Assembly (NCBI GenBank): GCA_003567805.1
Contig: PWYP01000016.1
Coordinates: 1-7,580, forward strand
Direction: 5' to 3'
DNA length: 7,580 nucleotides
Source: PVC group bacterium
Lineage (GTDB): Bacteria; Verrucomicrobiota; Kiritimatiellia; UBA8416
Shown: positions 1-5,290 of the stretch, piece by piece
Layout: each line of letters begins with the position of its first letter
Position numbering within the stretch: the first letter of the stretch is position 1
Program-made: the position numbers and the translations under genes
The notes under the pieces: generated by a model
The model's input: only the letters and a program-made list of their open reading frames with translations
Database searches by the model: none
Told to the model about the DNA's origin: nothing

Positions 1-1638
1 AAAGAGTATTTGGAAGATGCAAACGGTACGGGAGATAAGGCGGACGTGGAACGTGCGCTGGAGGCAACGTTGCAGGATTTACGTGAGATGCAAGAGGCTC
101 TGGAATCGAAATTGCCTGAAGTTGCGGCCCTTATCTTTGAAGCACACATGATGATGCTGAAAGATCGGAGCTTTACCGATCAGATTGATGAGCATCTCGA
201 GGCCGGATATGGAGCGACCAAAGCGGTGGCTGCCGCTGCATGCAAGTATATTGATCATTTTGAGGCCAGTAAGCATGATTATGTTCGCGAAAAGGCACAT
301 GATATTGCTGATTTGGCATTACGGTTATTGAAGCATTTGGATGGTCGACAGGAGCATAGTGGTCAAGATTGGCACGGTGCTGTTGTCGTGGCACATGAAC
401 TACTGCCTTCCGATATTCTTATGATTACGTTGGAGGACGTCGCGGGTATTGTTTTATGTGGTGGTGGACTCACATCGCATATCTCGATCGTAGTACGTGC
501 TTTGGCCATTCCGATGATTGTTACGGATAGTCCGGTGTTGGATCAGGTGCCTGAAGGTGTTCCTGTTGTGCTGGATGCGGATGGGGGTAATGCCTATATC
601 AATCCGGGGCCCGATGTTCTTGCTAAATTTGCCGATCGGGAGGCGTTGCAAAACAAGGCCGCAGAAGAGCATGCTTCGATGCAGGAATGTACGCTTACGC
701 GAGATGGTGAGCGTGTTACGTTGTTGGCCAACATTAATTTACTTTCGGAACTAGATCTTGCAATGGATTTGCGAGCAGAAGGTGTTGGGCTTTATCGCAC
801 AGAATTTCCTTTTTTGGTGCGTCCGTCGTTGCCAACAGAAGAAGAACAGTTTTTAGTTTACTCGAAGTTGCTGAAGCGCTTGGATCATCGCGTAGCATAC
901 TTACGTACTTTGGATGCTGGCGGCGATAAAATGCTGCCGTATCTGGAGGTGAGTCCTGAACCGAATCCTGCCTTGGGATTGCGATCGACGCGGCTGGCAT
1001 TCAAATTCCGCGACATACTGCATGAGCAATTACGTGCGATATTGCGTGCTGGTGCAGATACTCCCGGCATGCATGTAATGTTTCCGATGATTTGTTCGGT
1101 AGATGAGTTTCGTGAAGCGCGGCAAACGGTCGATCGTATTGCCAAGGAGCTTTCAGAGGAACACGATCAGGAGTTTACGGTTCCTCCCGTGGGTATGATG
1201 GTAGAGTTGCCTTCGACCGTTGAGCTAGCGGATGCTTTTGCTGCTGATGCGGACTTCTTTTCCATTGGAACCAACGATTTTATTCAGTATATGCTCGCCG
1301 TTGATCGCAATAATGCATCGGTCATCGATTATTATTGCCCGCATCATCCTGCCGTTTTGCGTGGCTTGGCACGTTTGGCCGCTGCTGCGGACAAGGCTGG
1401 CATATCTTGTTGTGTCTGTGGTGAGATGGCACATGATGTTACCTATGTGCCATTTTTTGTTGGTATCGGCGTACGGCAATTAAGCGTTGATCCACACTAC
1501 TTGCCGGAGGTTCAGCAGTGTATACAGAAATGGTCGCTTGAAGAAATGCAGCAATATGCGCAGGATTTGCTGGCACAAGATGTTATTGCAGATATTGAAA
1601 ATGTTATTTCTGCATATCGTACGAATTTGGAGTCGTAA
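1..1638 (+). CDS. ptsI: Phosphoenolpyruvate-protein phosphotransferase (PTS enzyme I), 5'-truncated
   Basis: Enzyme I takes phosphate from phosphoenolpyruvate onto a histidine and passes it to HPr, starting the cytoplasmic phosphotransferase cascade. The frame is open from base 1, giving 545 visible residues, so the TTG at 10 is not a real start. Counting from the first visible codon, the phospho-accepting His160 lies in TSHISIV, the metal ligands are Glu402 (MMVELPS) and Asp426 (GTNDFIQY), and the catalytic Cys473 is in CVCGEM. All four sit exactly 29 residues before their E. coli PtsI counterparts (189, 431, 455, 502), so about 29 codons are missing. The visible order is the HPr-binding helices (about 1-115), the phosphohistidine domain (about 120-200) and the PEP-binding barrel (about 230-525). 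Features such as VDRNN and the HPAVLR stretch recall PtsP (the nitrogen-type enzyme I), and an upstream GAF domain cannot be excluded. argJ follows after 32 bases. Confidence 0.96.
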   Translation, partial: KEYLEDANGTGDKADVERALEATLQDLREMQEALESKLPEVAALIFEAHMMMLKDRSFTDQIDEHLEAGYGATKAVAAAACKYIDHFEASKHDYVREKAHDIADLALRLLKHLDGRQEHSGQDWHGAVVVAHELLPSDILMITLEDVAGIVLCGGGLTSHISIVVRALAIPMIVTDSPVLDQVPEGVPVVLDADGGNAYINPGPDVLAKFADREALQNKAAEEHASMQECTLTRDGERVTLLANINLLSELDLAMDLRAEGVGLYRTEFPFLVRPSLPTEEEQFLVYSKLLKRLDHRVAYLRTLDAGGDKMLPYLEVSPEPNPALGLRSTRLAFKFRDILHEQLRAILRAGADTPGMHVMFPMICSVDEFREARQTVDRIAKELSEEHDQEFTVPPVGMMVELPSTVELADAFAADADFFSIGTNDFIQYMLAVDRNNASVIDYYCPHHPAVLRGLARLAAAADKAGISCCVCGEMAHDVTYVPFFVGIGVRQLSVDPHYLPEVQQCIQKWSLEEMQQYAQDLLAQDVIADIENVISAYRTNLES

Positions 1639-1670
1639 AGGATATCGGGTTGTATTGTGGGAGGGTGTAG

Positions 1671-2870
1671 ATGGAAGTTATGACGGGGGCTGGAGGAGTG
1701 ACCTATCCTTCGGGGTGGAAGGCAGCAGGGGCTTTTGCGGGAATCAAGGCTTCAGCAGAGGATGTGGCCATCCTTTGTTCTGATACACCAGCAACCGTTG
1801 GTGGTGTTTTTACGACGAATGCCCTGCAGGCAGCACCCGTGCGCTGGTGCAAGGCATTGGTGCAGCGTGGCATAGCACGCGCGGTTGTTGTCAATAGTGG
1901 TTGCGCGAATGCCTGTACAGGTTCCGAAGGGGTGGCAGCCAACGCTCGGGTGGCAGAGGATGCTGGCCATGCTCTTTCCATTGACGCGGAAGAAATTGCT
2001 ATTTGTTCAACCGGCACGATAGGTAAAAAATTGCCGGTAGATAAAATTGCGGCGGCTCTGCCGGGAGCCGTGCAAATGCTATCGACGGATGGCGGGAGTG
2101 CCGCGGCACGCGCTATCATGACGACGGATACCACACCGAAAGAAGCGGCGGCTTCTTTTGTGGTAGATGGCAAAGAAATTCGGGTAGGGGGCATGGCCAA
2201 GGGGGCGGGTATGATTGCCCCGAATTTAGCCACCATGCTTGCCTTTGTGACGACAGATGCAGCGGTTCCGGCCGCCGCATTGCAAACCTGCTTGCAGCAG
2301 GTTGTAGAAAAATCTTTTAATCGCATTACCATTGATGGCGATACGAGCACGAACGATACCGTGCTACTGCTAGCCAATGGACAGAGCGGTGTAGCTTTGG
2401 ATGCCACGCATAAAGCTTGGCCCCATTTTATCGAGGCGGTTTCAGCCGTGGCATCCGAGCTTGCGCGGATGATTGTGAAGGATGGGGAAGGGGCAACTCG
2501 TTTTATCACGGTGACAGCAAGAGGGGCTGTTGATCAGGCAGATGCGCTACAAGTTGCGCGCGCTATTGCCAATTCGCTTCTTTGCAAGACGGCTTGGTTC
2601 GGTGGCGATCCCAATTGGGGACGCATTGTATGTGCTGCTGGCTATTCTGGAGCCAAGCTGGATCCTGATTTGATTGATGTCTCTTTTGATGAACTGACTG
2701 CTGTTCGTGCAGGTCAGCCTGTGGCGGCATTTGAGGATCTGGAGGCTATTGTATCGCGTCCTGCTTTTGAAATCGTTGTGGATTTGCATCTTGGCCCGGC
2801 AGAAGAAACGGTATATACCTGCGACTGCAGCTATGATTATGTGCGGATCAATGCCGAATATATGACGTGA
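1671..2870 (+). CDS. argJ: Bifunctional ornithine acetyltransferase / N-acetylglutamate synthase
   Basis: ArgJ moves the acetyl group from N-acetylornithine to glutamate, releasing ornithine and recycling the acetyl group in the cyclic arginine pathway; some members also use acetyl-CoA. The 399-residue length is normal. The precursor cleaves itself before the nucleophilic threonine, seen here as Thr188 in APNLATMLAF, giving chains of about 187 and 212 residues. The oxyanion-hole pair Thr114-Gly115 is in CSTGTIG. Other family blocks are FNRITIDGDTSTND, GDPNWGR (312-318) and the C-terminal YDYVRINAEYMT. The ATG at 1671 is preceded by GGGAGGG at 1659-1665, a good ribosome-binding site. The gene sits 32 bases after the enzyme I gene and 21 before argB, so co-transcription is likely. 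The sequence alone does not show whether it is mono- or bifunctional. Confidence 0.97.
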   Translation: MEVMTGAGGVTYPSGWKAAGAFAGIKASAEDVAILCSDTPATVGGVFTTNALQAAPVRWCKALVQRGIARAVVVNSGCANACTGSEGVAANARVAEDAGHALSIDAEEIAICSTGTIGKKLPVDKIAAALPGAVQMLSTDGGSAAARAIMTTDTTPKEAAASFVVDGKEIRVGGMAKGAGMIAPNLATMLAFVTTDAAVPAAALQTCLQQVVEKSFNRITIDGDTSTNDTVLLLANGQSGVALDATHKAWPHFIEAVSAVASELARMIVKDGEGATRFITVTARGAVDQADALQVARAIANSLLCKTAWFGGDPNWGRIVCAAGYSGAKLDPDLIDVSFDELTAVRAGQPVAAFEDLEAIVSRPAFEIVVDLHLGPAEETVYTCDCSYDYVRINAEYMT

Positions 2871-2891
2871 TTCGAAGGAAAGAAGGATAGC

Positions 2892-3779
2892 ATGGATGAA
2901 GTAACTCGCAAGGCCGCCGTATTGATTGAAGCTTTGCCTTATATTCAACGTTTTCGCAATGCGATTGTTGTGGTGAAACTAGGTGGGGCTGCCATGGAAG
3001 ATCCCGAGCATGTCGAGCGGGTTCTTGAAGATATTACCTTCATGGAGTGCGTCGGCATGAAAGTTGTCGTTGTTCATGGTGGGGGCAAGGAAATCTCTCG
3101 TGGCATGGAGGAAGAGGGAATCGAAGCTCGTTTTATCAATGGATTACGCGTGACATGTGAAAAGTCCATTCGTGTCGTAGAGCGGGTTCTCAAGGGCGAT
3201 ATCAACCCGCGTGTTGTGAAAATGCTGACTGCCAAAGGGGCTGTTGCGCAGAGTTTACATGGTGAGCAAATATTGCATGTACATCGGGTTTCCGGTCAGG
3301 ATCCTGAGACTGGTAATCCGATTGATTGGGGATTTGTTGGTGAGCCTGGTGAAGTGGATCCTGCGCCGATTCGATTTCTTTTGGATGGCGGGATCATCCC
3401 TGTGATTACGCCATTGGGTATGGGGCCCGATGGGAAGGTTCATAACGTGAATGCGGATGTTGCTGCAGCAGCGATTGCAAAGGCCTTACCCGCGCGCAAG
3501 CTCGCCTTCTTGTCAGATGTGCCGGGATTACTTCGAAATCCACAGGATCCATCCACATTGATTTCCACACTGCGGCACGACGAAGTTTCCTGGATGTTCG
3601 ACGAGGGCATTATTTCCGGGGGCATGCTCCCTAAAATCAGTAGCTGTATTGAAGCCTTAGAAGCCGGTGTGCGGAAGGTCCACTTGATTGATGGGCGGCA
3701 GATGCACTCGCTTTTGCTTGAAATCTTTACCGATCAAGGTGTTGGCACCGAAATCGTGGGGCCGCAGTCAGGTAAATGA
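2892..3779 (+). CDS. argB: Acetylglutamate kinase, probably arginine-inhibited type
   Basis: ArgB phosphorylates N-acetylglutamate with ATP, the second step of arginine synthesis, in the cytoplasm. The 295-residue protein shows the amino-acid kinase fold: Lys29 in VVVKLGG, the glycine loop VVVHGGGKE, the substrate-binding Arg86 in FINGLRVT, Asp209 in LSDVPGLL and Lys248 in GGMLPKISS. Two features mark the hexameric, arginine-sensitive class: an N-terminal helix before the first strand (RKAAVLIEALPYIQRF) and the C-terminal HSLLLEIFTDQGVGT segment that lines the arginine site. The loop usually reading close to GLSGKDG is here SLHGEQ, which is divergent. The start ATG at 2892 has an AGAAGGA-type ribosome-binding site about 5 bases upstream. 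With argJ just upstream, arginine feedback on this enzyme is the expected control point. The next gene is convergent and begins only 37 bases after the stop; no clear terminator is seen between them. Confidence 0.97.
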   Translation: MDEVTRKAAVLIEALPYIQRFRNAIVVVKLGGAAMEDPEHVERVLEDITFMECVGMKVVVVHGGGKEISRGMEEEGIEARFINGLRVTCEKSIRVVERVLKGDINPRVVKMLTAKGAVAQSLHGEQILHVHRVSGQDPETGNPIDWGFVGEPGEVDPAPIRFLLDGGIIPVITPLGMGPDGKVHNVNADVAAAAIAKALPARKLAFLSDVPGLLRNPQDPSTLISTLRHDEVSWMFDEGIISGGMLPKISSCIEALEAGVRKVHLIDGRQMHSLLLEIFTDQGVGTEIVGPQSGK

Positions 3780-3785
3780 TCTCGT

Positions 3786-3801
3786 GTTTCAGGTGATCGT
3801 T
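3786..3801 (-). repeat. Partial third copy of the intergenic repeat (attC-like half-site)
   Basis: The 16 bases GTTTCAGGTGATCGTT match 4331-4346 at 14 of 16 positions. Read on the minus strand this is AAC-GAT-CACC-TGAAAC, the same outer-box and inner-box start as the fuller copies, but similarity stops at the end of argB. It lies just downstream of the stop of the 3817-4275 gene, the position an attC half-site would occupy at the distal end of a cassette row. It is short, so chance similarity is not excluded. Confidence 0.5.
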
Positions 3802-3816
3802 CGCTATTAATTTTCT

Positions 3817-4275
3817 CTATGCTTTGGTTTTACGAATACGCGTTTTGTAATTAAAAGCGAGTACATCCAATTGTTCGTGACGGGGGCTTGCGTTTCGATG
3901 TATGTCGTCTTCTGTACCAAACTGGCCGTCAGCCCCAGCGGACACTACAAAGGGAACACCGTTTGAAAGGTGGTAGTTGAATTGCCGTCCCCATGCATCC
4001 GTGGGAACATCTTGCAACCCTCTGATATAGGGGCCATGCCAGTTGGTAACCCCCAGAGAAAAGATTAGGGCGTTTAGCCCCTGCTCCTGACTCGGAAATT
4101 CACCGCAGTCCATTTTGTAGAGGTCGATTGCTGTGTGTAGGGTATAAATGCGTGAAAGGGTGGCGCGTTGGCGAGTAGACTGCTTACTGCTGTGACTGCC
4201 ACAGGAAACTGATATTGAAATGATAATATATAGGGCAAAACAAGCTGTAAATAATCTGACGTATTTCATGTTCAT
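3817..4275 (-). CDS. GspG-like pseudopilin-domain protein with an atypical N-terminus
   Basis: This 152-residue protein resembles the soluble part of type II secretion major pseudopilin GspG: YKMDCGEFPSQEQGLNAL (residues 53-70), GPYIRGLQDVPTDAWGRQFNY (81-101, where GspG has YLKRLPKDPWGNPYQY) and the calcium-loop-like AGADGQFGTEDDI (113-125). The usual prepilin leader with its GFTLIE cleavage motif is absent. Instead residues 1-25 have a short basic start (K4, R7), a hydrophobic run 8-24 and Cys25 in SVSCG, which suggests a lipoprotein or uncleaved signal anchor; the lipobox is imperfect because Ser occupies -3. It is therefore probably exported and membrane-attached, but not shown to be a pilin. 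The start is ATG 4275 or ATG 4269; neither has a good ribosome-binding site. No other secretion genes are nearby. The function is unknown. Confidence 0.78.
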   Translation of the reverse strand: MNMKYVRLFTACFALYIIISISVSCGSHSSKQSTRQRATLSRIYTLHTAIDLYKMDCGEFPSQEQGLNALIFSLGVTNWHGPYIRGLQDVPTDAWGRQFNYHLSNGVPFVVSAGADGQFGTEDDIHRNASPRHEQLDVLAFNYKTRIRKTKA

Positions 4276-4286
4276 TTCATAAAGCC

Positions 4287-4362
4287 CGTGTGCCGGACCC
4301 GCCGAGGGAAATTGTATTCAATATCCCCCTGTTTCAGGCGATTGTTGTGTCTTTTTCTTCTC
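4287..4362 (-). repeat. attC-like intergenic repeat, copy A
   Basis: Bases 4287-4320 match 4901-4935 at about 28 of 35 aligned columns, and GGCGATTGTT (4337-4346) is identical in copy B. The copy folds well: CGCC 4300-4303 pairs with GGCG 4337-4340, and between them 4304-4314 pairs with 4319-4329 (9 Watson-Crick pairs of 11) around the loop TATT. Outside these lie AAC (minus strand, 4344-4346) and the core GTCCGGC (minus strand, 4292-4298), one base off GTT at the triplet. The outer boxes span 59 bases. The stop codon of the 4334-4873 gene lies inside it. On the plus strand a T-rich run follows, so a terminator role is an alternative. Confidence 0.6.
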
Positions 4363-4873
4363 GTGTTATGAATCGAACAATTGGATCAGTCATCATTACC
4401 AGAAAACCACCGATAATGAGTCGTGTTAATGCTAGAAATACAGAAGACCACATGAAAATCCCAGAATATAATAGATTCCGGATTTGGAATAAAACCTCTA
4501 CAAATGGTGGGAGCCCCTGGACTATAACATACAGTCCAATAAGTTTTGTCCCTGCAACGAGAAGGGTATTCACCGAGGGGGATTGAGCGCAATCTGATGT
4601 TGGGATATGTAGTCTGTCGGCAAGCCACTCGGTACGAAAAATGAGTAGCCATGCCATTGCGAATGTCATTGTTACCATCGTGCCGAGAGAAATAGACGTC
4701 AGAGAAGTCATGTTGCCATGAAATGCTGTAGCCATAGTGGCACCTGTACCGTCAATCTCTGGAGGGGCGGTCAATGCGCGTAAAATGGGTAGCACCGTAA
4801 ACACATACGTTAATCCAGCGTAGACCTGCATGAGACCATAGACTTTGCAAATCATAATGAATAGTGGCCTCAT
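4334..4873 (-). CDS. Unrecognised four-helix integral membrane protein
   Basis: I do not recognise the family. The 179-residue protein is strongly hydrophobic, with probable membrane segments at about 4-30, 60-79, 104-128 and 139-161, and a short charged tail (FITREEKDTTIA). A loop at 31-58 and a polar stretch at 80-102 (with Cys95) separate the helices. No catalytic motif is evident. The frame is open up to an ATG at 4936, but the ATG at 4873 is preferred: it has AGAGAGGA 8 bases upstream, the protein then begins directly with the first helix (MRPLFIMICK), and the longer version would translate through repeat copy B. The gene ends inside repeat copy A and is codirectional with the GspG-like gene 58 bases further on. 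It may be a cassette gene; the role is unknown. Confidence 0.75.
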   Translation of the reverse strand: MRPLFIMICKVYGLMQVYAGLTYVFTVLPILRALTAPPEIDGTGATMATAFHGNMTSLTSISLGTMVTMTFAMAWLLIFRTEWLADRLHIPTSDCAQSPSVNTLLVAGTKLIGLYVIVQGLPPFVEVLFQIRNLLYSGIFMWSSVFLALTRLIIGGFLVMMTDPIVRFITREEKDTTIA

Positions 4874-4880
4874 ATGTATT

Positions 4881-4888
4881 TCCTCTCT
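4881..4888 (-). promoter_or_regulatory. Ribosome-binding site that fixes the membrane-protein start
   Basis: Minus-strand AGAGAGGA lies 7 bases before the ATG at 4873. The in-frame ATG at 4936 has nothing comparable and lies inside repeat copy B, so this site supports the shorter protein. Confidence 0.7.
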
Positions 4889-4900
4889 TTCGTGACAAAA

Positions 4901-4965
4901 CGTGTGCCTAACCCGCTGGGGGGAAGTTGTGTTCACGTTCTGGCGATTGTTTGCTTTTTTCTCTG
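4901..4965 (-). repeat. attC-like intergenic repeat, copy B
   Basis: This copy shares CGTGTGCC, ACCCGC, the TTGTGTTCA-type block and GGCGATTGTT with copy A, but lacks about 9-10 bases of its central stem. The minus-strand core GTTAGGC (4906-4912) fits the integron GTTRRRY consensus exactly. The opposite outer box supplies AAC (4949-4951), but its remaining bases fit RYYYAAC poorly. Inner boxes are CGCC and AGCG. The outer boxes span about 50 bases, slightly under the usual attC size. The membrane-protein gene starts 32 bases beyond the core. Confidence 0.6.
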
Positions 4966-4980
4966 GGGTTTCGTTTGGTC

Positions 4981-5001
4981 ACGGGCACACTCCGTGCCCG
5001 T
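4981..5001. repeat. Perfect inverted repeat, 8-base arms with 5-base loop
   Basis: ACGGGCAC (4981-4988) and GTGCCCGT (4994-5001) are exact reverse complements around ACTCC. No T run follows closely on either strand, so a standard terminator is not supported. On the minus strand it lies just downstream of CATAAT (5004-5009), a possible -10 element, so an operator or 5'-leader hairpin for the membrane-protein gene is possible. Confidence 0.7.
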
Positions 5002-5026
5002 CAATTATGCAGTGATTTTTAGCATA

Positions 5027-5055
5027 TTGATATAGCTCTGCACCATGCTTATACC
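5027..5055 (+). promoter_or_regulatory. Candidate sigma70-type promoter for trpS-scpA-scpB
   Basis: TTGATA (5027-5032, 5 of 6 to TTGACA) and TATACC (5050-5055, 4 of 6 to TATAAT) are separated by 17 bases. Transcription would begin near 5062 and give a leader of about 230 bases before trpS. It is the best match in the interval by eye, and such matches arise by chance in AT-rich DNA. Confidence 0.35.
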
Positions 5056-5190
5056 CTTTAGACCACATAAACTCAGAAATCTTTGAAAAATATTTATTTT
5101 TTGGGCAGGGGTGGTTTCCCCGCGAATTTTGCGAATGGGGAGAGGGGGATGGTTGAGGGGGAGAGATCGAACGTTGAATGTCGGATTTGA

Positions 5191-5217
5191 GGGGACGGGG
5201 CTGAAATGGGAGAGGGG
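5191..5217 (+). other. Canonical G-quadruplex-forming motif in the trpS leader
   Basis: Four G tracts (5191-5194, 5197-5200, 5208-5210, 5214-5217) are separated by loops of 2, 7 and 3 bases, fitting the G3+N1-7 pattern. The motif is on the coding strand, so it would also be in the mRNA, 74 bases before the trpS ATG. A second G-rich cluster (5137-5140, 5144-5148, 5157-5161) has only three long tracts. Confidence 0.55.
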
Positions 5218-5290
5218 TGCGATGAAGATTGCCCTATGTGGCTTGATCCTTTATTCTCCATAGGCTAACTGAAAAGGGGAGAAGGGAAGT

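Larger units (their letters stand above)
3786..4955 (-). mobile_element. Possible two-cassette integron-like array without visible integrase
   Basis: Two short, unrelated minus-strand genes lie between repeats, with one repeat at each boundary and one between them, giving units of roughly 545 and 605 bases. Each gene starts soon after a repeat (16 and 32 bases past the GTTAGGC-type core) and ends at or inside the next one. That geometry is typical of integron gene cassettes, and the block is wedged between housekeeping genes facing the other way. No integrase or attI site is in the window, one outer core is degenerate, and one end copy is partial. The alternative is a dispersed intergenic repeat family that happens to flank two genes. 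Confidence 0.35.
4966..5290. other. Gene-free interval between the minus-strand genes and trpS
   Basis: No convincing protein gene is present here. The part nearest the minus-strand genes holds an inverted repeat at 4981-5001. An AT-rich middle (about 5003-5102) contains the best promoter candidate. From about 5103 the plus strand becomes very rich in G runs up to the trpS ribosome-binding site. Both flanking genes point outward, so promoters for both must lie in this interval or within copy B. Confidence 0.8.

Noticed and set aside
10..1638. TTG at 10 as the start of the enzyme I gene
   Set aside because: The frame is open to base 1, and catalytic residues are offset by 29 from E. coli PtsI, so the real start lies before the window.
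1703..2509. Long minus-strand open frame (268 codons) opposite argJ
   Set aside because: It lies wholly inside a clear argJ, its product is Ala/Ser/Thr-rich with no recognisable domain, and it is the expected antisense shadow of a biased codon pattern.
3780..3816. Shared terminator between the convergent argB and GspG-like genes
   Set aside because: No GC-rich hairpin with a T run is visible in the 37 bases, only the partial repeat.
4334..4936. Longer version of the membrane protein starting at ATG 4936
   Set aside because: It would translate through repeat copy B, lacks a ribosome-binding site, and adds a polar 21-residue lead before the first helix.
4981..5001. Inverted repeat as an intrinsic terminator
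   Set aside because: Neither strand has a T tract right after the hairpin, and both flanking genes point away from it.
5107..5124. T-box-like sequence (AGGGGTGG then CCCCGCG) upstream of trpS
   Set aside because: It resembles the T-box antiterminator core only loosely, no specifier stem or downstream terminator with a U run is seen, and the match is explained by a simple GGGG/CCCC hairpin.
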